NCBI GenBank assembly: GCA_014647715.1
Contig: BMPS01000013.1
Span: forward strand, 1-64,000
Source of the DNA: Streptomyces cinereus
GTDB taxonomy: Bacteria > Pseudomonadota > Gammaproteobacteria > Pseudomonadales > Moraxellaceae
Direction of reading: 5' to 3'
DNA: 64,000 nucleotides
Shown: in pieces, positions 51,802 to 60,291 of the stretch
Position numbering within the stretch: position 1 is the first letter of the stretch
How the letters are laid out: each line of letters starts with the position of its first letter
Notes under the pieces: model-generated
What the model was told of the DNA's origin: nothing
The model's input: the letters and a program-made list of their open reading frames with translations, nothing else
Database searches by the model: none
Program-made: the position numbers and the translations under genes

Positions 51802-53223
51802 TTATTTGTCTTGTGAGTTATCACCACGAGTGATTGAAATATTGGTGATGGGTGATTTATCATCAGTGACTGCGTTAGTTTTGACATTGTCGGCAATCAC
51901 CTCATCAGAAGCATGCTTTGCCTCAATTTCAGCTGATTTACGCAGCGCAGGCGTTAAATTCTCATTATCCGCTGATTTGGCAAACACGTTGTCAGGACGG
52001 ATGCTATCATCATCTTCCGTAATATCTTCAGCTTTAGCGGTACTATCTTTAGCGTTAATAGTATCTTTAGCCGCTTCATACTTTTCTTCGATGGCTTTGT
52101 TATCAGATATGTCAGAATCGCTGGCTGTTTCGTCGGTCAGCGTTTGCTTAGCTTGTTCGACTTTATCTTTTGCCTCGCTCACTTTTTCTTTGGCTTCATC
52201 GTTTAGCGCATCTAGTTTGTCATCGGCTTGGGTTTTTAATCCTTCAACCTTTGATTTAGCATCATCTAGTTTTTCACCCGCCAAGCTTTTAACATCAGCT
52301 AATTTTTCAGCCGCTTGGTCTTTGACGTCTTCAAGCTTGGTTTTAGCATCCGCAAGTTTATCGTCCTTAGTGGCTTTCGCTTCATCAAGCTTTTCAGTGG
52401 CAGTTTCTTTAGCGTCATCAATTTTATCAGCCGCTTGCGCTTTAACCTCATCCAATTTTTCTTTGGTTTCGCCAAGTTTTTCGTTAGCGGTGTCTTTAAT
52501 ATCCGCTAATTTTTCACTCGCATCTTCTTTGAGCGCATCGATTTTTTCTTTGGCTTCGGTTTTTAGCTCATCAAATTTTTCCACCGCGTCATCTTTGATT
52601 TCAGCCGTTTTCGCCTTAAGGGTGTCTAATTTGCTCGCTTGTGTCTCGCTGTCAGCATTGACATCTTTGGTGTTTGCTTCATTAAAGTATTTGCTGCTAC
52701 CAGATACTTTACCCGCGCTCGCCCCTCCAATCATTGCTAGGGCTTTACTGCAAAGTTCTTTGGCAAAAGGCGTGGCTTTTTCAATCAAGGGTTTTGCTTG
52801 TTCAACCACAGGTTTAAGTGGCTCAGGTACTTTTGGCACAATAAATTTTGCGATTTGGTTAAACCACATCAGCAGTGAATAATCACCGGACATTTTTAAA
52901 TCACCATTTTGGATGCCCGTCATAAATGCCGTCGCTTCACCTTTAGTGAGCAATTTTACACCCGTCATTGAGTCTTTAAAGGTAATCGTCAACGTTGGCT
53001 CTTTGGCTGGACCTGCATGTTGGCTAAAAGTACCGTTATTGATTTGGTAGTAACGTGACGTTTGCTCCGCGTCGCTGCCGAGTTGAATGGTAAAATTACG
53101 ATTTTCTAATAAGCCTTTAAATTTGTCATCGCCCATTTTGGCAAGTTGGGTTAGACGCAAGCCAACGGCAAACAATAATACGTCAAGGGGATCTGATTTG
53201 ATTTGGGTTAATTGAGATAACAT
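51802..53223 (-). CDS. SCP2-domain protein with a long LEA/apolipoprotein-like repeat tail
   Basis: The 473-residue protein begins with an SCP2 sterol-carrier-like lipid-binding domain (about residues 1-125), ending in TKGEATAFMTGIQNGDLKMSGD. A Pro/Lys linker follows (about 128-165). Residues 199-365 are a charged amphipathic repeat of 11-residue units of the form (E/D)-K-(L/I)-x-x-x-K-x-x-A-x with a few 7-residue units, as in group 3 LEA proteins and apolipoproteins. The tail (about 366-473) is acidic and probably disordered. The ATG has TTGGAGGACACGT upstream. UbiJ also pairs SCP2 with a coiled coil but is much shorter. Function is unknown; lipid or membrane binding is inferred. Confidence 0.85.
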   Translation of the reverse strand: MLSQLTQIKSDPLDVLLFAVGLRLTQLAKMGDDKFKGLLENRNFTIQLGSDAEQTSRYYQINNGTFSQHAGPAKEPTLTITFKDSMTGVKLLTKGEATAFMTGIQNGDLKMSGDYSLLMWFNQIAKFIVPKVPEPLKPVVEQAKPLIEKATPFAKELCSKALAMIGGASAGKVSGSSKYFNEANTKDVNADSETQASKLDTLKAKTAEIKDDAVEKFDELKTEAKEKIDALKEDASEKLADIKDTANEKLGETKEKLDEVKAQAADKIDDAKETATEKLDEAKATKDDKLADAKTKLEDVKDQAAEKLADVKSLAGEKLDDAKSKVEGLKTQADDKLDALNDEAKEKVSEAKDKVEQAKQTLTDETASDSDISDNKAIEEKYEAAKDTINAKDSTAKAEDITEDDDSIRPDNVFAKSADNENLTPALRKSAEIEAKHASDEVIADNVKTNAVTDDKSPITNISITRGDNSQDK

Positions 53224-53566
53224 ACGTGTCCTCCAAAATTATAGATTTTATAGATATTGCAATGCTCAAGGTCTTTTAATAAATGATAATAATTAAGTCA
53301 TTCACTTCAAAGAGATTATAATTCGCTACTACAAAGGATTTAATAGCTTTGTTATAAAATATATTATAAGGTCATCGATACCAAGTTACAGTAATGTTTA
53401 ACATACCAGTATCATTTTTTGTAATCAAAGCGTTTGATTTGTGTATTTGAGCGACGTTAGACAGCGAATCTTTTAGCTTTTATCAAGCTAAAGCGCATAA
53501 AAAACCCATCAACATGATGGGTCAAATAACTTGCTACTAATTAGCAATAAGGGGATAGGATTGTTA
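53224..53566. other. Leader and spacer upstream of the SCP2-domain gene
   Basis: This 343-bp AT-rich gap contains the terminator of the upstream membrane-protein gene at 53498-53522 and presumably the promoter of the SCP2-domain gene. A small repeat (TTATAGAT / TTTATAGAT near 53240) is visible. I see no gene. Confidence 0.5.
53498..53522 (-). terminator. Intrinsic terminator of the 53.6-54.0 kb membrane-protein gene
   Basis: On the minus strand ACCCATCA and TGATGGGT form a perfect stem around a short loop, followed by TTTTTT. Confidence 0.85.
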
Positions 53567-54013
53567 TTACTGTTTTGAGTCAAACACCGAGGCATGACGA
53601 ACAAAGTTTTGATGAAAATCGGTATCTTTTTCTAATACCACAGGACGGTGACCGGCACTCATTTGAACACTACTTTTTAACATGGTTTGTTTGGTAGTAG
53701 CTTGACTTGCGGTTTTGTTAAACTTGGGTTTTCCATTTAACGCTATAACAATCGTAATCATCGATAAGCCAATTGCCGCCACATACGCATCCGTACCAGT
53801 CAACGATGACAGCGTGACCACTGCCCAATGCAGCCCTTCTACCGAAATCCAGTACACCATACCCAACATAAAATAGCCCAATACGAAACGATAAGGGGTA
53901 AACGCAATCGCTAGCATACCGACAGTCACTAGAGCGATTAAAAACAACCAGTTAGAAGTTAACGACGTAGCAGCTAATAATAGACTTGCCGAAATAAGCA
54001 TGGTTGACCTCAT
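53567..54013 (-). CDS. Unrecognised small membrane protein
   Basis: I do not recognise this family. The 148-residue protein has about four hydrophobic spans in residues 1-95 and a polar cytoplasmic-looking C-terminus (about 95-148) rich in Lys, Thr and Gln, ending in HASVFDSKQ. TPYRFVLGYFMLGMVYWISVEGLHW joins spans two and three. The start is an ATG with CATGAGGT upstream, and a clean terminator follows, so it is very likely a real monocistronic gene. Confidence 0.75.
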   Translation of the reverse strand: MRSTMLISASLLLAATSLTSNWLFLIALVTVGMLAIAFTPYRFVLGYFMLGMVYWISVEGLHWAVVTLSSLTGTDAYVAAIGLSMITIVIALNGKPKFNKTASQATTKQTMLKSSVQMSAGHRPVVLEKDTDFHQNFVRHASVFDSKQ

Positions 54014-54582
54014 GAAAAGTTATTAAAAACAAATACTTAAGATAAATTAAGTAAAAGCTTGTGTAGGTTATTATGGCGCTAAAAGATGAAAATTAAAAGT
54101 CAAAACCCAACTAAAACGACAATGGATGACGTATCAAATTTGGCGGATTTATCTTAAAAAAAAGCGATTAAAAAAGCTAAAACGGCATAAAAAAAGCTAA
54201 CAATCAATCGTCGAAATCACTTGCTCAAGGGTAACAGGAATTTTCGTAAATCTAGTAAAAAAGTGCTAAAATGCGGTAGCTGATTTGTCGCGAAATGTAT
54301 ATTGTTTTAATACTTTGTAGTTTTGCCCCCGTCTTAATTTACTCAATAATCATGGCTATATATCTAGCTAAAAAACTGGATAAGTTTGCTATTTTGGGCG
54401 TTTTAAGTAAAAATATCGTTCGGCAATTGTACCGCCTATTTTAAGGGCTATTTGCGACGCAAAAAAATTTAAATTTTTAATGTGACTAATTAAAAAAACT
54501 GACGCTTTATCAAAATTAACTGGACAACTATTTTGATAAACACAGTTTGCCTAATCACCGACTATATAGTGGTAATTCTCGT
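54014..54582. other. Region upstream of glyQ
   Basis: This 569-bp AT-rich gap lies between divergent genes. I find no gene. Near 54170-54210 an AAAAAAGCTAA-type motif recurs two or three times, another possible slipped duplication. Promoters for both genes must lie here, but no hexamer pair is convincing. Confidence 0.5.
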
Positions 54583-55551
54583 ATGATGACGTTTCAACAA
54601 TTGATTTTAACTTTGCAAAATTATTGGGCAGAAAAAGGCTGTGTGGTGTTACAGCCTTATGATATGGAAATGGGTGCAGGCACGTTTCATACCGCCACTT
54701 TCTTACGAGCATTAGGTCCAGAGCGTTGGCATGCCGCCTATGTACAGCCATCACGCCGTCCCACGGATGGTCGCTATGGCGATAACCCAAACCGTTTACA
54801 ACATTATTATCAGTTCCAAGTGGTACTTAAACCCAATCCACCTGATATTCAAGAATTGTACTTGGGGTCACTCAAAGCAATTGGCATCGATACCCTAACG
54901 CATGATGTCCGCTTTGTAGAAGACAACTGGGAATCACCAACGCTTGGTGCATGGGGACTTGGTTGGGAAGTTTGGCTCAATGGCATGGAAGTTACCCAGT
55001 TTACTTACTTCCAGCAAGTCGGTGGTATTGAGTGTTTCCCAGTGACAGGAGAAATCACGTACGGTCTTGAGCGCCTTGCCATGTATATCCAAGGCGTGGA
55101 CAGTGTGTATGACTTGGTATGGACGGATGGCGAGTTTGGTCGTGTCACTTATGGTGATGTATTCCACCAAAATGAAGTGGAACAATCGACCTACAACTTT
55201 GAACATGCCGATGTGGCAAAAATGTTTGAATTATTTGATTTTTATGAAAGCCAAGCCGACAAATTAGTCGGTCTTAACCTGCCGCTGCCTGCGTATGAAA
55301 TGGTGCTTAAAGCGTCACATACCTTTAACTTGTTGGATGCGCGTGGAGCGATTTCAGTCACTGAGCGTCAGCGTTTTATTTTGCGTGTGCGTACCTTGGC
55401 GCGTAAGGTCGCACAAAGCTATGTAGAAACGCGCGCCAAATTGGGCTTCCCATTGGCGGATGACGCACATAAAGCCGATGCGTTGGATAAATATCTACCA
55501 AAAGAAAATATTTCAAAACAACAGATGAAAGAAGCGGATAAATCACAATAG
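54583..55551 (+). CDS. glyQ: Glycyl-tRNA synthetase alpha subunit
   Basis: GlyQ is the catalytic half of the bacterial alpha2beta2 GlyRS. From ATG-ATG at 54583 it has 322 residues. Signatures are [74 protein letters not shown] and [11 protein letters not shown], which are class II motifs. The frame is open from 54547 (TTG). A terminator and a small ORF lie between it and glyS, which is unusual since the pair is normally closely coupled. Confidence 0.97.
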   Translation: MMTFQQLILTLQNYWAEKGCVVLQPYDMEMGAGTFHTATFLRALGPERWHAAYVQPSRRPTDGRYGDNPNRLQHYYQFQVVLKPNPPDIQELYLGSLKAIGIDTLTHDVRFVEDNWESPTLGAWGLGWEVWLNGMEVTQFTYFQQVGGIECFPVTGEITYGLERLAMYIQGVDSVYDLVWTDGEFGRVTYGDVFHQNEVEQSTYNFEHADVAKMFELFDFYESQADKLVGLNLPLPAYEMVLKASHTFNLLDARGAISVTERQRFILRVRTLARKVAQSYVETRAKLGFPLADDAHKADALDKYLPKENISKQQMKEADKSQ

Positions 55552-55594
55552 TTTCATCACATCGACGAAAAAATTTTCTTTGAACGGTCAAACT

Positions 55595-55629
55595 AAAAAA
55601 GGCAATAGATAGTTTCTATTGCCTTTTTT
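55595..55629 (+). terminator. Intrinsic terminator after glyQ
   Basis: AAAAAAGGCAATAGA and TTCTATTGCCTTTTTT form a long perfect stem around TAGT with a T-tract. Confidence 0.9.
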
Positions 55630-55794
55630 CTTGCCTTATTTTATTGATTATTTTGTTATCAACGCTAATAAAAAATATCAAATTATCAGAATATTCTAAT
55701 CTCGCATATTTATATCAAAAATCGCCACAGGGCAACAACGCGCTATTCTACTACAATAGCCGCAGCAAGTAAGCCAGGTAACAAGGGGCGGTGA

Positions 55795-55995
55795 GTGGAA
55801 CTTTATTTTATTATTGTAGGCACATTATTGAGCAGTAAACTACCTGAGAAAAAATTGCGCCCGATTTTAGGGGTGACGCTGTTGTTGTTAGGGATTAACT
55901 TTGTGGTCAATCCTGCCAAAGCCAAACCAAAAGCGGCGGTCAATACGCCAGTCGCTACAACCGCTGTAACGACTTCGGCAAGCGCCAGCCGATAA
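55795..55995 (+). CDS. Small ORF resembling the C-terminus of a TSUP (TauE/SafE) transporter
   Basis: This 66-codon frame starts at GTG with AAGGGGCGGTGA upstream; a stop lies directly before it. Residues 2-38 (a span, SSKLPEKKLRPILG, then LLLLGINFV) look like the last membrane spans of TSUP/YfcA sulfite exporters, whose C-termini have a similar 'lpek.lr..lg..lll.G' pattern. The rest is an Ala/Thr/Lys-rich tail. It is either a decayed remnant of a transporter gene between glyQ and glyS, or a small membrane protein in its own right. It lies between two terminators. Confidence 0.45.
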   Translation: MELYFIIVGTLLSSKLPEKKLRPILGVTLLLLGINFVVNPAKAKPKAAVNTPVATTAVTTSASASR

Positions 55996-56032
55996 GTTTA
56001 ATTTTCGTTTTACGCTGACGGTTTTCTTGATT

Positions 56033-56056
56033 TGCCCCGCTGATGGGGCATTTTTA
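56033..56056 (+). terminator. Intrinsic terminator after the 66-codon ORF
   Basis: TGCCCC and GGGGCA pair around a 6-nt loop, followed by TTTTT. It isolates the small ORF from glyS. Confidence 0.75.
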
Positions 56057-56072
56057 TGGCTTAAATTTCTGC

Positions 56073-56078
56073 TATAAT
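56073..56078 (+). promoter_or_regulatory. -10 element of the glyS promoter
   Basis: TATAAT sits 40 bp upstream of the glyS start and just after a terminator. The -35 region is poor (T-rich, overlapping the terminator tail). This indicates that glyS is transcribed separately from glyQ. Confidence 0.5.
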
Positions 56079-56117
56079 CGCCTATATTTACCCTATTTGA
56101 ATCAACAAGGCTTTAGC

Positions 56118-58220
56118 ATGTCTACTATTTTATTTGAACTTGGCACCGAAGAATTGCCCCCAAAAAATCTAAAAACATTGCGTGATGCACTTAACAACCA
56201 TGTCACCCAATCGCTAAAAGATGCCAATATTCGCTTTGATACCATTAAAAGCTTTGCCGCCCCGCGTCGCCTTGCCTTACAGATTCAAGGAATTAGTGAA
56301 AAACAGCCCGATAAAATCGAACAAAAACGCGGTCCTGCAGTCAAAGCTGCCTATGACAAGGACGGTAATCCAACCAAAGCAGCGCAAGGGTTTGCCCAAG
56401 GCTTGGGTATTGACGTCAAGGATTTGATTACCATCAAAGGTGATAAAGGCGATTATATCGGCTATGAAATGAATGTCATTGGTCAGCCTGTGGCTGAGTT
56501 ACTGCCGAGTATTTTTCAAAAAGCCTTAGATGAGTTGCCGATTGCCAAACGCATGCGCAGTGGCGCAGAGCGTTCCGAGTTTGTTCGCCCTGTCAAATGG
56601 TTGGTGCTACTCAAAGACGACCAAGTGCTGCCAGCGACGATTCAAGGATTAACGTCGGGTGAGACAGGATCGCAGGGCGTTGAACTGGGTCGTTATAGTC
56701 TTGGACATCGTTTCCATCATCCTGATAAGGTTAGAATTGATACGGCGCACAGCTATGAGCAAAACCTTGCCGAAGCGCACGTCATCGCTGATTTTGACAA
56801 ACGCCAACAACAGATTAAAGCGCAAGTCCAACAGCTTGCCGATGAAGTAGGGGCGACTGCTATCGTACCGCAAGATTTGCTTGATGAAGTCACTGCGCTA
56901 GTCGATTATCCAGTAGCGCTACGCGCAAGCTTTGAGCCACGATTTTTACAAGTGCCACAAGAGGCCTTGATTAGCACCATGCAGGCGGATCAAAAATATT
57001 TTTGTTTGACTGACAGCCAAGGTAAATTACAGCCTTATTTTATCTTTATCAGTAACATTGACAGTAAAGATAAAGCGCAAGTGATTGCTGGTAACGAAAA
57101 AGTGGTACGTCCACGCCTTGCCGATGCCGAGTTTTTCTTTTTACAAGACCAAAAACAGCCATTGTTTGCATTGACTGAAAATCTCAAAACCCGCGTATTC
57201 CAAGATAAGTTAGGGACAATTTGGGAAAAATCTGAGCGTATTGCCAAGCTAGCTGCCTTTATTGCTACCCAAATTGGCGAAGACGTTGAACAAACGGCAC
57301 GGGCAGGCTTGCTGTCAAAAGCAGACCTTGCCAGTACCTTGGTGGGTGAGTTTCCAGAATTACAAGGCGTGGCAGGGACTTACTATGCGCGTTTAAACCA
57401 AGAGCCAGAAGCGGTGGCGGCGGCAATCGAAGAGCAATATCTACCAAAATTTAGCGGCGATAAACTACCCGCGACCAACATTGGAACGGCGCTGGCATTA
57501 GCAGACCGTTTGGATACGCTGGTCGGTATTTTTGGCATTGACCAAGCGCCAACGGGTTCAAAAGACCCGTTTAGTCTGCGCCGTGCGGCGATTGGGGTAC
57601 TGCGTATCTTGATTGAAAAACAACTGCCACTAAATCTGGTAGTCTTGCTTGAGCAAGCTTTATTGGGTTATGTGGGCAAAATTGACGACTTACCAAAAAC
57701 TTTTAAACAAGTGATGGAGTTTATCAATTCACGCTACCGTGCCATGTATGAAGACCAAGGCGTGAGCGTGGATACAATTATGGCGGTACAGGCGCTACAA
57801 CCGCAAGTGCCAATGGATTTTGACCATCGCATCAAAGCCGTACAAGCCTTCCGTGATTTGCCACCCGCCAAACAACTTGCCGAGGCCAATAAACGCGTTG
57901 CCAATATTTTAGCCAAGGCTGAGGGTGAGATTGCAACCCAAGTACAAACGGCTTATTTACAAGAACCTGCCGAAAAAGCATTGTATCAAGCAGTGCAAAC
58001 CGCAGCGCAAAGTATTGAGCCCCATCAGCACACTGACAACGCCAACTACACCCAGATTTTACAATCGCTAGCGACACTGCAGCAACCATTGGATGATTTC
58101 TTTGAGCAGGTGATGGTGAATAGTGAAGAGGCTAACCTCAAAGCCAATCGGTTGGCGTTGCTAAAAAAAGTGCGTGGGTTGTTTTTAACGGTTGCAGATA
58201 TCAGTGAGTTACAGCTATAA
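56118..58220 (+). CDS. glyS: Glycyl-tRNA synthetase beta subunit
   Basis: GlyS is the large subunit of alpha2beta2 GlyRS, carrying tRNA-binding and anticodon domains. From the ATG at 56118 it has 700 residues (E. coli 689). It begins with the typical LFELGTEELPPKNLK and contains AAPRRLAL, KRMRSGAERSEFVRPVKWLVLL, and the HD-like/anticodon region ending DDFFEQVMVN. The frame is open to 56043 but the added residues are not family-like. It has its own promoter, and a terminator follows. Confidence 0.96.
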   Translation: MSTILFELGTEELPPKNLKTLRDALNNHVTQSLKDANIRFDTIKSFAAPRRLALQIQGISEKQPDKIEQKRGPAVKAAYDKDGNPTKAAQGFAQGLGIDVKDLITIKGDKGDYIGYEMNVIGQPVAELLPSIFQKALDELPIAKRMRSGAERSEFVRPVKWLVLLKDDQVLPATIQGLTSGETGSQGVELGRYSLGHRFHHPDKVRIDTAHSYEQNLAEAHVIADFDKRQQQIKAQVQQLADEVGATAIVPQDLLDEVTALVDYPVALRASFEPRFLQVPQEALISTMQADQKYFCLTDSQGKLQPYFIFISNIDSKDKAQVIAGNEKVVRPRLADAEFFFLQDQKQPLFALTENLKTRVFQDKLGTIWEKSERIAKLAAFIATQIGEDVEQTARAGLLSKADLASTLVGEFPELQGVAGTYYARLNQEPEAVAAAIEEQYLPKFSGDKLPATNIGTALALADRLDTLVGIFGIDQAPTGSKDPFSLRRAAIGVLRILIEKQLPLNLVVLLEQALLGYVGKIDDLPKTFKQVMEFINSRYRAMYEDQGVSVDTIMAVQALQPQVPMDFDHRIKAVQAFRDLPPAKQLAEANKRVANILAKAEGEIATQVQTAYLQEPAEKALYQAVQTAAQSIEPHQHTDNANYTQILQSLATLQQPLDDFFEQVMVNSEEANLKANRLALLKKVRGLFLTVADISELQL

Positions 58221-58253
58221 GCTAATTTAGACATAACTTAACGTCTCAATCAT

Positions 58254-58295
58254 ATGGCTTCGATACTACGGCTTTAATACCCCTGCTTTAATATC
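58254..58295. repeat. 14-bp imperfect tandem repeat (3 units) after glyS
   Basis: The units are ATGGCTTCGATACT, ACGGCTTTAATACC and CCTGCTTTAATATC. They lie between the glyS stop and its terminator. Confidence 0.75.
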
Positions 58296-58302
58296 ATTGG
58301 TT

Positions 58303-58338
58303 AAACCCATACTGACAACGGTCATTATGGGTTTTTTT
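58303..58338 (+). terminator. Intrinsic terminator after glyS
   Basis: AAACCCATA and TATGGGTTT pair, with TGAC/GTCA continuing the stem after one mismatch around AACG, followed by a T-run. Confidence 0.9.
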
Positions 58339-58858
58339 ACAAGCTAAAGCTATTTTTACACTTGTTTGCACTAAATTGGCAGACTAGTTTACGCGTATTT
58401 GATACTATTTTAAGCGTGTTTTTGTCTGAATCGCTCTTTAGGGTTTATGATGGTATAACCAATATAACCACGTTCAAAGCTTTTGATAGATTGTGTATTT
58501 AGCGGTGGGGTTTTATCTATTTTTTATTTTTTCTAATTTATCTTCTTCTAGGGTAATTACGTGAAAGTCAGCAATAACGATAGCTTTTTTCAATATATGG
58601 TGCGTACCAAAAGGTAGCGGGTTCTTTTATAAAGCCTATTCGCAAAGCTTAGTGGTGCTGTGTTTGTTTGTCTATCGTTGGTAATTATCAATAGATATAT
58701 GGCGCACTTTTAGAGGCCAAGTCACTATAAATCTATATTCCAAAACATGCCATTAATGTTCCAATAATGCTCTATTGCGAATTTGCAAAACTGATTAGCA
58801 ACTCGTTACAATGCAAAAGAGATTTTTTTGCTAATTAAACTAAATTAAAGGAATATAT
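58339..58858. other. Long spacer upstream of metY
   Basis: This gap of about 520 bp has no supportable gene. A plausible promoter lies near its right end: TTGCAA, 18 bp, TACAAT, about 45 bp before the metY start. I looked for a SAM- or SAH-type riboswitch and could not recognise one by eye. Confidence 0.4.
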
Positions 58859-60145
58859 ATGAGCCCACCGCATCGCCCAGAAACGCTCGCTATTCATGCA
58901 GGGTACGAACCAGAACCAACCACCAAAGCTGTCGCTGTCCCTATCTACCACACCAGTTCGTATGCCTTTGATAACACCCAACACGGTGCTGACCTTTTTG
59001 ATCTTAAAGTTGCTGGTAATATCTATACCCGCATCATGAACCCAACCAACGCGGTGCTTGAAGCGCGTATGGCAGCGTTAGAAGGCGGCATCGGTGCATT
59101 GACGGTGGCATCCGGGATGGCGGCGATTACTTATACCATCCAAACGCTATGTGAGGCAGGCGATAACATCGTCTCAGTATCAACTTTATATGGTGGTACT
59201 TACAACTTATTTGCCCATGCGTTGCCACGTCAAGGTATCGAAGTGCGTTTCTTTGATTATACCCAACCAGAGACCTTGGTTGATTTGATTGATGAACGTA
59301 CTAAATTGGTATTTGGCGAAAGTATCGGTAATCCATTGGGTAACGTGCTGGACATCGCAAAAATTAGCGAATTTGCCCATAGCAAAGGCGTACCTGTGGT
59401 GATTGATAACACCGTCGCCACGCCAACATTGTGCCGTCCATTTGAGCATGGTGCTGATATTGTGATTCATTCATTGACAAAATATGTGAGCGGTTCGGGC
59501 ACGTCGGTGGGTGGGGTGATTATCGATAGTGGCAAATTTGATTGGGGCGCTCACAAAGAACGTTTCGCGATTTTAAATACCCCAGATGCCAGCTATCATG
59601 GTGTCAATTTTGTCGAAGCCATGGGTGCTGCGGCGTTTATTGCCCGCGCACGCGTTGCGCCCTTACGTAATACCGGTGCGGCACTAAGTCCAATGAACGC
59701 TTGGCAAATTATGCTTGGGCTAGAGACGTTAGCCTTGCGTATGGAGCGACATTGCCAAAATGCCCAAGCCGTGGCAGAATTTTTAAACCATCATCCGCAA
59801 GTGGCTTGGGTCAAGTACGCAGGATTAACCGACCATCCAGAGCATAAGCTTGCGCAAACATACTTTGGTGGTAAGCCATCAGCGATTCTAACCTTTGGGT
59901 TAAAGGGCGGTCGTGAAGCAGGGGCGAAGTTCATTGATGCGCTACAATTAATTACCCGTCTGGTTAATATCGGTGATGCCAAGTCACTCGCTTGCCATCC
60001 TGCAACTACCACGCATCGCCAGTTAAATGCTGAAGAGTTGCAAAAAGCAGGCGTCAGCGAAGACATGATTCGTTTATCCATTGGTATTGAACATATTGAC
60101 GACATCAAAGCTGACCTTGAGCAAGCGTTAGCCGCAGCCAAATAA
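58859..60145 (+). CDS. metY: O-acetylhomoserine sulfhydrylase / aminocarboxypropyltransferase MetY
   Basis: MetY is a PLP enzyme of the Cys/Met metabolism family that makes homocysteine from O-acetylhomoserine and sulfide. The 428-residue length is that of MetY and exceeds MetB/MetC (about 390). Signatures are PETLAIHAGYEPEPTT, YTRIMNPTNAVLEARMAALEGG, the GGTYNLFAH region, and IHSLTKYVSGSGTSVGG with the PLP lysine. The ATG follows AAAGGAATATAT. It is monocistronic with its own terminator. Sulfide use is the family norm; trans-sulfuration with cysteine is less likely. Confidence 0.94.
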   Translation: MSPPHRPETLAIHAGYEPEPTTKAVAVPIYHTSSYAFDNTQHGADLFDLKVAGNIYTRIMNPTNAVLEARMAALEGGIGALTVASGMAAITYTIQTLCEAGDNIVSVSTLYGGTYNLFAHALPRQGIEVRFFDYTQPETLVDLIDERTKLVFGESIGNPLGNVLDIAKISEFAHSKGVPVVIDNTVATPTLCRPFEHGADIVIHSLTKYVSGSGTSVGGVIIDSGKFDWGAHKERFAILNTPDASYHGVNFVEAMGAAAFIARARVAPLRNTGAALSPMNAWQIMLGLETLALRMERHCQNAQAVAEFLNHHPQVAWVKYAGLTDHPEHKLAQTYFGGKPSAILTFGLKGGREAGAKFIDALQLITRLVNIGDAKSLACHPATTTHRQLNAEELQKAGVSEDMIRLSIGIEHIDDIKADLEQALAAAK

Positions 60146-60154
60146 TCTATTCAA

Positions 60155-60188
60155 ATAAAAAAGCGCTTCACATAAAAAAGCGAGCCTT
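60155..60188. repeat. 17-bp partial tandem duplication after metY
   Basis: ATAAAAAAGCGCTTCAC is followed directly by ATAAAAAAGCGAGCCTT. The first 11 bases are identical; the second copy forms part of the metY terminator stem. Confidence 0.55.
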
Positions 60189-60202
60189 CAACTTGCTTTT
60201 TT
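60173..60202 (+). terminator. Intrinsic terminator after metY
   Basis: AAAAAGCGAG pairs with CTTGCTTTTT (one wobble) around a 7-nt loop. Confidence 0.75.
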
Positions 60203-60231
60203 GAATTTAAAAAATAAAAAAATTAGACAAA

Positions 60232-60260
60232 AAAATACCCCAAAATTATGGGGTATTTTT
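60232..60260 (-). terminator. Intrinsic terminator after tsf
   Basis: AAAATACCCC and GGGGTATTTT pair perfectly around an 8-nt loop, with A/T runs on both sides. It ends the rpsB-tsf group on the minus strand and is convergent with metY. Confidence 0.85.
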
Positions 60261-60291
60261 AACAAGTCTACAACCTAGCGGTTGTCGCTTA

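Noticed and set aside
51734-52882. A 382-codon open frame on the plus strand, antisense to the SCP2-domain gene, rich in Ser, Ala and Leu
   Set aside because: Its length is a by-product of the regular Lys/Glu/Ala/Asp codon pattern of the 11-mer repeat on the other strand, which avoids antisense stops. It has no Shine-Dalgarno sequence and no family features, and the minus-strand gene has clear domains.
58339-58858. Possible SAM/SAH riboswitch upstream of metY
   Set aside because: The length and position invited one, but I could not identify the conserved core of any known class by eye.
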